Translations under genes and position numbers: made by a program
Assembly (NCBI GenBank): GCA_964020085.1
Contig: OZ026603.1
Location: 5,057,268-5,121,267 of the forward strand
Source: Micromussa lordhowensis
Lineage: Eukaryota; Cnidaria; Anthozoa; Scleractinia; Lobophylliidae
Reading direction: 5' to 3'
DNA: 64,000 nt
Notes under the pieces: model-generated
Told to the model about the DNA's origin: nothing
The model's input: only the letters and a program-made list of their open reading frames with translations
Database searches by the model: none
Part shown: one piece after another, positions 1-11,436 of the stretch
Position numbering within the stretch: position 1 is the first letter of the stretch
How the letters are laid out: each line of letters begins with the position of its first letter

Positions 1-91
1 GCAGTAGTTTCCCCTGGTCCCAACTTTGCAGAATTTCAGAAAACGCGCGCTGGGGGTCCCCTTGGCAAATTTGACATAGCTCGGCTTCACG

Positions 92-102
92 GGCACTTTA
101 AG
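92..102 (+). repeat. Internal direct repeat, first copy (ggcactttaag)
   Basis: Eleven bases are repeated exactly at 137-147 in the same unit, 45 bp apart. This first copy is nearly invariant along the array; rare exceptions are gggcactttgaaagg and ggccatttaagagg versions after about 39.7 kb. It may be a remnant of an ancestral sub-duplication or a pair of binding sites. Neither can be decided from sequence. Confidence 0.7.
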
Positions 103-136
103 AGGCGCGGTTTGCAGCAAAATGTTCTGCTAGGTT

Positions 137-147
137 GGCACTTTAAG
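137..147 (+). repeat. Internal direct repeat, second copy (variable)
   Basis: This is the second copy of ggcactttaag inside the unit. Across the array it occurs in three common states, cactttaag, cacttcaag and cacttgaag, which differ at unit position 144. The first copy at 92-102 stays essentially fixed. The state at this base is one of the best markers for following higher-order repeats. Confidence 0.7.
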
Positions 148-3100
148 GAAATTTTAGTTAGGAAATGATAGCATTGGCGCTAGGGTGCTTTTTCTGGCTT
201 TCTTTTTGCAGTAGTTTTCCCTGGTCCCAACTTTGCAGAATTTCAGAAAACGCACGCTGGGGGTTCCCTTGGCAAATTTGACATAGCTCGGCTTCACGGG
301 CACTTTAAGAGGCGCGGTTTGCAGCAAAATGTTCTGCTAGGATGGCACTTGAAGGAAATCCTTGTTAGCACATGATGGCATTGGCGCTAGGGTGCTTTTT
401 CTGGCCTTCTTTTTGCAGTAGTTTCCCCTGGTCCCAACTTTGCAGAATTTCAGAAAACGCGCGCTGGGAGTCCCCTTGGCAAATTTGACATAGCTCGGCT
501 TCACGGTCACTTTAAGAAACGCGGTTTGCAGCAAAATGTTCTGCTAGGTTGGCACTTTAAGGAAATCCTTGTTAGGACATGGTGGCATTGGCGCCAGGGT
601 GTTTTTTCTGGCCTTCTTTTTGCAGTAGTTTCCCCTGGTCCCAACTTTGCAGAATTTCAGAAAACGCGCGCTGGGGGTCCCCTTGGCAAATTTGACATAG
701 CTCGGCTTCACGGTCACTTTAAGAGGCGCGGTTTGCAGCAAAATGTTCTGCTAGGTTGGAGCTTCAAGGAAATCCTAGTTAGGACATGATTGCATTGGCG
801 CCAGGGTGTTTTTTTTCTGGCCTTCTTTTTGCAGTAGTTTCCCCTGGTCCCAACTTTGCAGAATTTCAGAAAACGCGCGCTGGGGGTCCCCTTGACATTT
901 GACATAGCTCGGCTTCACGGGCACTTTAAGAGGCGCGGTTTGCAGCAAAATGTTCTGCTAGGTTTGCACTGCAAGGAAATTTTTGTTAGGACATGGTGGC
1001 ATTGGCGCCAGGGTGTTTTTTTTGGCCTTCTTTTTGCAGTAGTTTCCCCGTGTCCCAACTTTGCAGAATATTAGAAAACGCGCGCTGGGGGTCCCCTTGG
1101 CAAATTTGACATAGCTCGGCTTCACGGGCACTTTAAGAGCCGCAGTTTGCAGCAAAATGTTCTGCTAGGTTGGCACTTCAAGGAAATTCTAGTTAGGACA
1201 TGATGGCATTGGCGGCAGGGTGTTTTTTCTGGCCTTCTTTTTGCAGTAGTTTCCCCTGGTCCCAACTTTGCAGAATTTCAGAAAACGCGCGCTGGGGGTC
1301 CCCTTGGCAAATTTGACATAGCTCGGCTTCACGGGCACTTTAAGAGGCGCGGTTTGCAGCAAAATGTTCTGCTAGGTTGGTACTTGAAGAAAATTTTAGT
1401 TACGACATGATGGCTTTGGCGCCAGGGTGTTTTTTCTGGCCTTCTTTTTGCAGTAGTTTCCCCTGGTCCCAACTTTGCAGAATTTCAGAAAACGCGCGCT
1501 GGGGGTCCCCTTGGCAAATTTGACATAGCTCGGCTTCACGGGCACTTTAAGAGGCGCGGTTTGCAGCAAAATGTTCTGTTAGGTTGGCACTTTAAAAAAA
1601 TCCTAGTTAAGACATGATGGCATTGGCGCCAGGGTGCTTTTTTTGGCCTTCTTTTTGCAGTAGTTTCCCCTGGTCCCAACTTTGCAGAATTTCAGAAAAC
1701 GCGCGCTCGGGGTTCCCTTGGCAAATTTGACATAGCTCGGCTTCACGGGCACTTTAAGAGGCGCGGTTTGCAGCAAAATGTTCTGCTAGGTTGGCACTTG
1801 AAGGAAATTTTAGTTAGGACATGATGGCATTGGCGCTAGGGTGTTTTTTATGGCCTTGTTTTTGCAGTAGTTTCCCCTGGTCCCAACTTTGCAGAATTTC
1901 AGAAAACGCGCGCTGGGGGTCCCCTTGGCAAATTTGACATAGCTCGGCTTCACGGGCACTTTAAGAGGCGCGGTTTGCAGCAAAATGTTCTGCTAGGTTG
2001 GCACTTTAAGGAAATTTTTGTTAGGAAATGATAGCATTGGCGCTAGGGTGCTTTTTCTGGCTTTCTTTTTGCAGTAGTTTCCCCTGGTCCCAACTTTGCA
2101 GAATTTCAGAAAACGCGCGCTGGGGGTTCCCTTGGCAAATTTGACATAGCTCAGCTTCACGGGCACTTTAAGAGGCGCGGTTTGCAGCAAAATGTTCTGC
2201 TAGGATGGCACTTGAAGGAAATCCTTGTTAGCACATGATGGCATTGGCGCTAGGGTGCTTTTTCTGGCCTTCTTTTTGCAGTAGTTTCCCCTGGTCCCAA
2301 CTTTGCAGAATTTCAGAAAACGCGCGCTGGGGGTCCCCTTGGCAAATTTGACATAGCTCGGCTTCACGGTCACTTTAAGAGGCGCGGTTTGCAGCAAAAT
2401 GTTCTGCTAGGTTGGCACTTTAAGGAAATCCTTGTTAGGACATGGTGGCATTGGCGCCAGGGTGTTTTTTCTGGCCTTCTTTTTGCAGTAGTTTCCCCTG
2501 GTCCCAACTTTGCAGAATTTCAGAAAACGCGCGCTGGGGGTCCCCTTGGCAAATTTGACATAGCTCGGCTTCACGGTCACTTTAAGAGGCGCGGTTTGCA
2601 GCAAAATGTTCTGCTAGGTTGGAGCTTCAAGGAAATCCTAGTTAGGACATGATTGCATTGGCGCCAGGGTGTTTTTTTTCTGGCCTTCTTTTTGCAGTAG
2701 TTTCCCCTGGTCCCAACTTTGCAGAATTTCAGAAAACGCGCGCTGGGGGTCCCCTTGGCAAATTTGACATAGCTCGGCTTCACGGGCACTTTAAGAGGCG
2801 CGGTTTGCAGCAAAATGTTCTGCTAGGTTGGCACTTTAAGGAAATCTTAGTTAACACATGATGGCATTGGCGCCAGGGTGTTTTTTTTGGCCTTCTTTTT
2901 GCAGTAGTTTCCCCTGGTTTCAACTTTGCAGAATATTAGAAAACGCGCGCTGGGGGTCCCCTTGGCAAATTTGACATAGCTCGGCTTCACGGGCACTTTA
3001 AGAGGCGCAGTTTGCAGCAAAATGTTTTGCTAGGTTGGCATTTCAAGGAAATCGTAGTTAGGACATGATGGCATTGGCGCCAGGGTGTTTTTTCTGGCCT

Positions 3101-4483
3101 TCTTTTTGCAGTAGTTTCCCCTGGTCCCAACTTTGCAGAATTTTAGAAAACGCGCGCTGGGGGTCCCCTTGGCAAATTTGACATAGCTCGGCTTCACGGG
3201 CACTTTAAGAGGCGCGGTTTGCAGCAAAATGTTCTGCTAGGTTGGCACTTGAAGGAAATTTTAGTTAGGACATGATGGCATTGGCGCCAGGGTGTTTTTT
3301 CTGGCCTTGTTTTTGCAGTAGTTTCCCCTGGTCCCAACTTTGCAGAATTTCAGAAAACGCGCGCTGGGGGTCCCCTTGGCAAATTTGACATAGCTCGGCT
3401 TCACGGGCACTTTAAGAGGCGCGGTTTGCAGCAAAATGTTCTGCTAGGTTGGCACTTGAAGGAAATCGTAGTTAGGACATGATGGCATTGGCGCCAGGGT
3501 GTTTTTTCTGGCCTTCTTTTTGCAGTAGTTTCCCCTGGTCCCAACTTTGCAGAATTTCAGAAAACGCGCGCGGGGGGTCTCCTTGGCAAATTTGACATAG
3601 CTCGGCTTCACGGGCACTTTAAGAGGCGCGGTTTGCAGCAAAATGTTCTGCTAGGTTGGCACTTTAAGGAAATTTTAGTTAGAACATGATGGCATTGGCG
3701 CTAGGGTGCTTTTTCTGGCCTCCTTTATGCAGTAGTTTCCCCTGGTCCCAACTTTGCAGAATTTCAGAAAACGCGCGCTGGGGGTCCCCTTGGCAAATTT
3801 GACTTAGCTCGGCTTCACGGGCACTTTAAGAGGCGCGGTTTGCAGGAAAATGTTCTGCTAGGTTGGCACTTCAAAAAAATTGTTGTTAGGACATGGTGGC
3901 ATTGGCGCCAGGGTGTTTTTTCTGGCCTTCTTTTTGCAGTAGTTTCCCCTGGTCCCAACTTTGCAGAATTTCAGAAAACGCGCGCTGGGGGTTCCCTTGG
4001 CAAATTTGACATAGCTTGGCTTCACGGGCACTTTAAGAGGCGCGGTTTGCAGCAAAATGTTCTGCTAGGATGGCACTTCAAGGAAATTTTTGTTAGCACA
4101 TGATGGCATTGACGCTAGGGTGCTTTTTCTGGCCTTCTTTTTGCAGTAGTTTCCCCTGGTCCCAACTTTGCAGAATTTCAGAAAACGCGCGCTGGGGGTC
4201 CCCTTGGCAAATTTGACATAGCTCGGCTTCACGGTCACTTTAAGAGGCGCGGTTTGCAGCAAAATGTTCTGCTAGGTTGGCACTTTAAGAAAATCTTTGT
4301 TAGGACATGGTGGCATTGGCGCCAGGGTGTTTTTTCTGGCCTTCTTTTTGCAGTAGTTTCCCCTGGTCCCAACTTTGCAGAATTTCAGAAAACGCGCGCT
4401 GGGGGTCCCCTTGGCAAATTTGACATAGCTCGGCTTCGCGGTCACTTTAAGAGGCGCGGTTTGCAGCAAAATGTTCTGCTAGG

Positions 4484-5725
4484 TTGGAGCTTCAAGGAAA
4501 TTCTAGTTAGGACATGATGGCATTGGCGCCAGGGTGTTTTTTCTGGCCTTCTTTTTGCAGTAGTTTCCCCTGGTCCCAACTTTGCAGAATTTCAGAAAAC
4601 GCGCGCTGGGGGTCCCCTTGGCAAATTTGACATAGCTCGGCTTCACGGGCACTTTAAGAGGCGCCGTTTGCAGCAAAATGTTCTGCTAGGTTGGCATTTT
4701 AAGGAAATCGTAGTTAGGACATGATGGCATTGGCGCCAGGGTGTTTTTTCTGGCCTTCTTTTTGCAGTAGTTTCCCCTGGTCCCAACTTTGCAGAATTTC
4801 AGAAAACGCGCGCTGGGGGTCCCCTTGGCAAATTTGACATAGCTCGGCTTCACGGGCACTTTAAGAGGCGCGGTTTGCAGCAAAATGTTCTGCTAGGTTG
4901 GCACTAGAAGGAAATTTTAGTTAGGACATGATGGCATTGGCGCCAGGGTGTTTTTTCTGGCCTTGTTTTTGCAGTAGTTTCCCCTGGTCCCAACTTTGCA
5001 GAATTTCAGAAAACGCGCGCTGGGGGTCCCCTTGGCAAATTTGACATAGCTCGGCTTCACGGGCACTTTAAGAGGCGCGGTTTGCAGCAAAATGTTCTGC
5101 TAGGTTGGAGCTTCAAGGAAATCCTAGTTAGGACATGATGGCATTGGCGCCAGGGTGTTTTTTCTGGCCTTCTTTTTGCAGTAGTTTCCCCTGGTCCCAA
5201 CTTTGCAGAATTTCAGAAAACGCGCGCTGGGGGTCCCCTTGGCAAATTTGACATAGCTCGGCTTCACGGGCACTTTAAGAGGCGCGGTTTGCAGCAAAAT
5301 GTTCTGCTAGGTTGGCATTTTAAGGAAATCGTAGTTAGGACATGATGGCATTGGCGCCAGGGTGTTTTTTCTGGCCTTCTTTTTGCAGTAGTTTCCCCTG
5401 GTCCCAACTTTGCAGAATTTCAGAAAACGCGCGCTGGGGGTCCCCTTGGCAAATTTGACATAGCTCGGCTTCACGGGCACTTTAAGAGGCGCGGTTTGCA
5501 GCAAAATGTTCTGCTAGGTTGGCACTTGAAGGAAATTTTAGTTAGGACATGATGGCATTGGCGCCAGGGTGTTTTTTCTGGCCTTGTTTTTGCAGTAGTT
5601 TCCCCTGGTCCCAACTTTGCAGAATTTCAGAAAACGCGCGCTGGGGGTCCCCTTGGCAAATTTGACATAGCTCGGCTTCACGGGCACTTTAAGAGGCGCG
5701 GTTTGCAGCAAAATGTTCTGCTAGG
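4484..5725. repeat. Three-unit (621 bp) tandem duplication in domain 1
   Basis: The run beginning with ttggagcttcaag at 4,484 repeats at 5,105. It is followed in both copies by a ggcattttaaggaaatcgtag unit (about 4,693 and 5,314) and a unit with the ccttgtttttgcag variant (about 4,961 and 5,582). The shift is exactly 621 bp, three units. Confidence 0.75.
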
Positions 5726-6116
5726 TTGGCACTTGAAGGAAATCCTAGTTAGGACATGATGGCATTGGCGCCAGGGTGTTTTTTCTGGCCTTCTTTTTGC
5801 AGTAGTTTCCCCTGGTCCCAACTTTGCAGAATTTCAGAAAACGCGCGCTGGGGGTCTCCTTGGCAAATTTGACATAGCTCGGCTTCACGGGCACTTTAAG
5901 AGGCGCGGTTTGCAGCAAAATGTTCTGCTAGGTTGGCACTTCAAGGAAATTTTAGTTAGGACATGATGGCATTGGCGCTAGGGTGCTTTTTCTGGCCTTC
6001 TTTTTGCAGTAGTTTCCCCTGGTCCCAACTTTGCAGAATTTCAGAAAACGCGCGCTGGGGGTCCCCTTGGCAAATTTGACATAGCTCGGCTTCACGGGCA
6101 CTTTAAGAGGCGCGGT

Positions 6117-6587
6117 TTGCAGGAAAATGTTCTGCTAGGTTGGCACTTCAAGGAAATTGTTGTTAGGACATGGTGGCATTGGCGCCAGGGTGTTTTTTCT
6201 GGCCTTCTTTTTGCAGTAGTTTCCCCTGGTCCCAACTTTGCAGAATTTCAGAAAACGCGCGCTGGGGGTTCCCTTGGCAAATTTGACATAGCTCGGCTTC
6301 ACGGGCACTTTAAGAGGCGCGGTTTGCAGCAAAATGTTCTGCTAGGATGGCACTTCAAGGAAATCCTTGTTACCACATGGTGGCATTGGCACCAGGGTGT
6401 TTTTTCTGGCCTTCTTTTTGCAGTAGTTTCCCCTGGTCCCAACTTTGCAGAATTTCAGAAAACGCGCGCTGGGGGTCTCCTTGGCAAATTTGACATAGCT
6501 CGACTTCACGGTCATTTTAAGAGGCGCGGTTTGCAGCAAAATGTTCTGCTAGGTTGGAGCTTCAAGGAAATCCTAGTTAGGACATGA
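6117..6587 (+). other. Longest forward open frame in the satellite (not called as a gene)
   Basis: This 156-codon frame crosses three adjoining units. Two of them (about 6,169 and 6,376) have acatggtgg in place of acatgatgg, turning the one TGA stop of this frame into TGG. The translation is a repeat of one 69-residue unit with no domain I recognise. It shows no start context or neighbouring gene, and most other units close the frame. I regard it as a by-product of a 207-bp unit that is a multiple of three. Confidence 0.8.
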
Positions 6588-8686
6588 TGGCATTGGCGCC
6601 AGGGTGTTTTGCTGGCCTTCTTTTTGCAGTAGTTTCCCCTGGTCCCAACTTTGCAGAATTTCAGAAAACGCGCGCTGGGGGTCCCCTTGGCAAATTTGAC
6701 ATAGCTCGGCTTCACGGGCACTTTAAGAGGCGCGGTTTGCAGCAAAATGTTCTGCTAGGTTGGCACTTCAAGGAAATCTTAGTTAGGACATGATGCCATT
6801 GGCGCCAGGGTGTTTTTTTTGGCCTTCTTTTTGCAGTAGTTTCCCCTGGTCCCAACTTTACAGAATATTAGAAAACGCGCGCTGGGGGTCCCCTTGGCAA
6901 ATTTGACATAGCTCGGCTTCACGGGCACTTTAAGAGGCGCAGTTTGCAGCAAAATGTTTTGCTAGGACGGCATTTTAAGGAAATCCTAGTTAGGACATGA
7001 TGGCATTGGCGCCAGGGTGTTTTTTCTGGCCTTCTTTTTGCAGTAGTTTCCCCTGGTCCCAACTTTGCAGAATTTCAGAAAACGCGCGCTGGGGTTCCCC
7101 TTGGCAAATTTGACATAGCTCGGCTTCACGGGCACTTTAAGAGGCGCGGTTTGCAGCAAAATGTTCTGCTAGGTTGGCACTTCAAGGAAATGTTAGTCAG
7201 GACATGATGGCATTGGCACCAGGGTGTTTTTTCTGGCCTTCTTTTTGCAGTAGTTTCCCCTGGTCCCAACTTTGCAGAATTTCAGAAAACGCGCGCTGGG
7301 GGTCCTCTTGGCAAATTTGACATAGCTCGGCTTCACGAGCACTTTAGGAGGCGCGGTTTGCAGCAAAATGTTCTGCTAGGTTGGCACTTTAAGGAAATGT
7401 TAGTTAGGACATGATGGCACATGCGCCAGGGTGTTTTTTCTGGCCTTGTTTTTGCAGTAGTTTCCCCTGGTCCCAACTTTGCAGAATTTCAGAAAACGCG
7501 CGCTGGGGGTCCCCTTGGCAAATTTGACATAGCTCGGCTTCACGGGCACTTTAAGAGGCGCGGTTTGCAGCAAAATGTTCTGCTAGGTTGGCACTTGAAG
7601 GAAATCCTAGTTAGGACATGATGGCATTGGCGCCAGGGTGTTTTTTCTGGCCTTCTTTTTGCAGTAGTTTCCCTTGGTCCCAACTTTGCAGAATTTCAGA
7701 AAACGCGCGCTGGGGCTCCCCTTGGCAAATTTGACATACTTCGGCTTCACGGGCACTTGAAGAGGCGCGGTTTGCAGCAAAATGTTCTGCTAGGTTGGCA
7801 CTTCAAGGAAATTTTAGTTAGGACATGATGGCATTGGCGCCAGGGTGTTTTTTCTGGCCTTCTTTTTGCAGTAGTTTCCCCTGGTCCCAACTTTGCAGAA
7901 TTTCAGAAAACGCGCGCTGGGGGTCCCCTTGGCAAATTTGACATAGCTCGGCTTCACGGGCACTTTAAGAGGCGCGGTTTGCAGCAAAATGTTCTGCTAG
8001 GTTGGCACTTGAAGGAAATCTTAGTTAGAACATGATGGCATTGGCGCCAGGGTGTTTTTTCTGGCCTTCTTTTTGCAGTAGTTTCCCCTGGTCCCAACTT
8101 TGCAGAATTTCAGAAAACGCGCGCTGGGGGTCCCCTTGGCAAATTTGACATAGCTCGGCTTCACGGGCACTTTAAGAGGCGCGGTTTGCAGCAAAATGTT
8201 CTGCTAGGTTGGCAATTTAAGGAAATTCTAGTTAAAACATGATGGCGTTGGCGCCAGGGTGTTTTTTCTGGCCTTCTTTTTGCAGTAGTTTCCCCTGGTC
8301 CCAACTTTGCAGAATTTCAGAAAACGCGCGCGGGGGGTCCCCTTGGCAAATTTGACATAGCTCGGCTCCACGGGCACTTTAAGAGGCGCGGTTTGCAGCA
8401 AAATGTTCTGCTAGGTTGGCACTTCAAGTAAATGTTAGTTAGGCCATGATGGCATTGGCGCCAGGGTGTTTTTTCTGGCCTTCTTTTTGCAGTAGTTTCC
8501 CCTGGTCCCAACTTTGCAGAATTTCAGAAAACGCGCGCTGGGGGTCCCCTTGGCAAATTTGACATAGCTCGGCTTCACGGGCACTTTAAGAGGCTCGGTT
8601 TGCAGCAAAATGTTCTGCTAGGTTGGCACTTTAAGGAAATCGTAGTTAAAACATGATGACATTGGCGTCAGGGTGTTTTTTTTGGC

Positions 8687-8730
8687 CTTCTTTCTGCAGT
8701 AGTTTCCCCTGGTCCCAACGTTGCAGAATT
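8687..8730 (+). repeat. Marker unit variant: ctttctgcag with caacgttgcag
   Basis: Two linked changes create ctgcag and aacgtt in one unit. The pair recurs near 9,320-9,340, 9,530-9,548, 15,095-15,120, 16,130-16,155, 17,995-18,020, 19,030-19,056, 23,357-23,393 and 24,995-25,020, and nowhere after that. It marks descent among mosaic modules between 8.6 and 25 kb. Confidence 0.8.
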
Positions 8731-10199
8731 TCAGAAAACGCGCGCTGGGGGTCCCCTTGGCAAATTTGACATAGCTCGGCTTCACGGGCACTTTAAGAAG
8801 CGCGGTTTGCAGCAAAATGTTCTGCTTGGATGGCACTTTAAGAAAATTTTAAATAGGACATGATGGCATTGGCGCTAGGGTGCTTTTTCTGACCTTCTTT
8901 TTGCAGTAGTTTCCCCTGGTCCCAACTTTGCAGAACTTCAGAAAACGCGCGCTGGGGGTCCCCTTGGCAAATTTGACATAGCTCGGCTTCACGGGCACTT
9001 TAAGAGGCGCGGTTTGCAGGAAAATGTTCTGCTAGGTTGGCACTTCAAAGAAATCCTAGTTAGCACATGATGGCATTGGCGCCAGGGTGTTTTTTCTGGC
9101 CTTCTTTTTGCAGTAGTTTTCCCTGGTCCCAACTTTGCAGAATTTCAGAAAACGCGCGCTGGGGGTCCCCTTGGCAAATTTGAGATAGCTCAACTTCACG
9201 GGCACTTTAAGAGGCGCGGTTTGCAGCAAAATGTTCTGCTAGGTTGGCACTTTAAGGAAATTGTAGTTAAAACATGATGGCATTGGCGTTAGGGTGTTTT
9301 TTTGGCCTTCTTTCTGCAGTAGTTTCCCCTGGTCCCAACGTTGCAGAATTTCAGAAAACGCGCGCTGGGGGTCCCCTTGGCAAATTTGACATAGCTCGGC
9401 TTCACGGGCACTTTAAGAGGCGCGGTTTGCAGCAAAATGTTTTGCTCGGTTGGCACTTGAAGGAAATCCTAGTTAGAACATGATGGCATTGGCGTCAGGG
9501 TGTTTTTTTTGGCCTTCTTTCTGCAGTAGTTTCCCCTGGTCCCAACGTTGCAGAATTTCAGAAAACGCGCGCTGGGGGTCCCCTTGGCAAATTTGACATA
9601 GCTCGGCTTCACGGGCACTTTAAGAGGCGTGGTTTCCAGCAAAATGTTCTGCTAGGTTGGCACTTCAAGGAAATTATAGTTAGGACATGATGGCATTGGC
9701 GCCAGGGTGCTTTTTCTGGCCTTCTTTTTGCAGTAGTTTCCCCTGGCCCCAACTTTGCAGAATTTCAGAAAACGCGCGCTGGGGGTCCCCTTGGCAAATT
9801 TGACATAGCTCGGCTTCACGGGCACTTTAAGAGGCGCGGTTTGCAGCAAAATGGTCTGCCAGGTTGGCACTTTAAGGAAATGCTAGTTAAAACATGATGG
9901 CATTGGCGCCAGGGTGTTTTTTCTGGCCTTGTTTTTGCAGTAGTTTCCCCTGGTCCCAACTTTGCAGAATTTCAGAAAACGCGCGCTGGGGGTCTCCTTG
10001 GCAAATTTGACATAGCTCGGCTTCACGGGCACTTTCAGAGGCGCGGTTTGCAGGAAAATGTTCTGCTAGGTCGGCACTTCAAGGAAATCCTAGTTACGAC
10101 ATGATGGCATTGGCGCCAGGGTGTTTTTTCTGGCCTTCTTTTTGCAGTAGTTTCCCCTGGTCCCAACTTTGCAGAATTTCAGAAAACGCGCGCTGGGGG

Positions 10200-11436
10200 T
10201 CCCCTTGGCAAATTTGACATAGCTCGGCTTCACGGGCACTTTAAGAGGCGCGGTTTGCAGCAAAATGTTCTGCTAGGTTGGCACTTGAAGGAAATTTTAG
10301 TTAGGACATGATGGCATTGGCGCCAGGGTGTTTTTTCTTGCCTTCTTTTTGCAGTAGTTTCCCCTGGTCCCAACTTTGCAGAATTTCAGAAAACGCGCGC
10401 TGGGGGTCCCCTTGGCAAATTTGACATAGCTCGGCTTCACGGGCACTTTAAGAGGCGCGGTTTGCAGCAAAATGGTTTGGTAGGTTGGCACTTCAAGGAA
10501 ATCCTAGTTAGGACATGATGGCATTAGCGCCAGGGTATTTTTTTTGGCCTTCTTTTTGCAGTAGTTTCCCCTGGTCCCAACTTTGCAGAATTTCAGAAAA
10601 CGCGCGCTGGGGGTCCCCTTGGCAAATCTGACATAGCTCGGCTTCACGGGCACTTTAAGAGGCGCGATTTGCAGCAAAATGTTCTGCTAGGTTGGCACTT
10701 TAAGGAAATTCTAGTTAAAACATGATGGCATTGGCGCCAGGGTGTTTTTTCCGGCCTTCTTTTTGCAGTAGTTTCCCCTGGTCCCAACTTTGCAGAATTT
10801 CAGAAAACGCGCGCTAAGGGTCCCCTTGGCAAATTTGACATAGCTCGGCTTCACGGGCACTTTAAGAGGCGCGGTTTGCAGCAAAATGTTCTGCTAGGTT
10901 GGCACTTGAAGGAAATTTTAGTTAGGACATGATGGCATTGGCGCCAGGGTGTTTTTTCTTGCCTTCTTTTTGCAGTAGTTTCCCCTGGTCCCAACTTTGC
11001 AGAATTTCAGAAAACGCGCGCTGGGGGTCCCCTTGGCAAATTTGACATAGCTCAGCTTCACGGGCACTTTAAGAGGCGCGGTTTGCAGCAAAATGGTTTG
11101 GTAGGTTGGCACTTCAAGGAAATCCTAGTTAGGACATGATGGCATTAGCGCCAGGGTATTTTTTTTGGCCTTCTTTTTGCAGTAGTTTCCCCTGGTCCCA
11201 ACTTTGCAGAATTTCAGAAAACGCGCGCTGGGGGTCCCCTTGGCAAATCTGACATAGCTCGGCTTCACGGGCACTTTAAGAGGCGCGGTTTGCAGCAAAA
11301 TGTTCTGCTAGGTTGGCACTTTAAGGAAATTCTAGTTAAAACATGATGGCATTGGCGCCAGGGTGTTTTTTCTGGCCTTCTTTTTGCAGTAGTTTCCCCT
11401 GGTCCCAACTTTGCAGAATTTCAGAAAACGCGCGCT
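10200..11436. repeat. Three-unit (621 bp) tandem duplication
   Basis: 10,200-10,815 and 10,821-11,436 match at a 621-bp shift. Shared rare variants are tttcttgccttc (about 10,333 and 10,954), aaaatggtttggtagg (about 10,470 and 11,091) and ggcattagcgccagggtatt (about 10,519 and 11,140). Few differences are visible, for example gcgattt against gcggttt and ttccgg against ttctgg. Confidence 0.85.

Larger units (their letters stand above)
1..207 (+). repeat. Reference satellite unit (phase and anatomy)
   Basis: This unit is close to consensus and sets the numbering used elsewhere. Positions 1-135 form a conserved core: gcagtag start (1-7), an acgcgcgc CpG cluster (43-50), the palindrome GGGGTCCCC (53-61), the palindrome CAAATTTG (66-73), ggcgcgg (104-110) and gcagcaaaatgttctgc (114-130). 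Positions 143-200 are variable. They hold a three-state base at 144 (T, C or G), the tagttaggac stretch (155-164), a TGA/TGG site at 166-168, an attggcgccagg palindrome (173-184, altered here to ggcgctagg), and a T run followed by ctggccttcttttt that leads into the next gcag. Consensus composition is 101 G+C of 207. Confidence 0.9.
1..7080. repeat. HOR domain 1: nine-unit higher-order repeat
   Basis: Marker variants recur at a shift of 1,863-1,865 bp (nine units). Examples are the acatggtggc unit at about 580, 2,443 and 4,306, ttggagcttcaag at about 755, 2,618 and 4,484, and gcagaatatt at about 1,065 and 2,930. A shift of 2,277 bp (11 units) relates 3,030-4,260 to 5,307-6,540. A further 3-unit (621 bp) duplication lies inside (about 4,484-5,104 and 5,105-5,725). 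The gcagaatatt unit returns near 6,865. The copies differ at several bases, so this HOR looks older than those after 37 kb. Confidence 0.8.

Noticed and set aside
84..100. CENP-B box
   Set aside because: Neither strand of the consensus has the TTCG-N4-A-NN-CGGG spacing. The nearest string, cttcacggg, puts cggg directly after ttca. The cttcgcggg variant at 28.2 and 32.5 kb also fails the spacing.
114..130. Hairpin gcag...ctgc as a regulatory or terminator structure
   Set aside because: The stem is only four base pairs with a nine-base loop, which is too weak to call.
173..190. Retroelement primer-binding site (tggcgcc resembles a lysine-tRNA type site)
   Set aside because: Only about seven bases fit, the following bases do not, and no LTR ends, polypurine tract or polymerase coding sequence is present.
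1..207. tRNA, 5S rRNA or SINE-derived unit with A and B boxes
   Set aside because: No GGTTCGANTCC-like B box and no A box at suitable spacing. The unit does not fold or read as a known small RNA to me.
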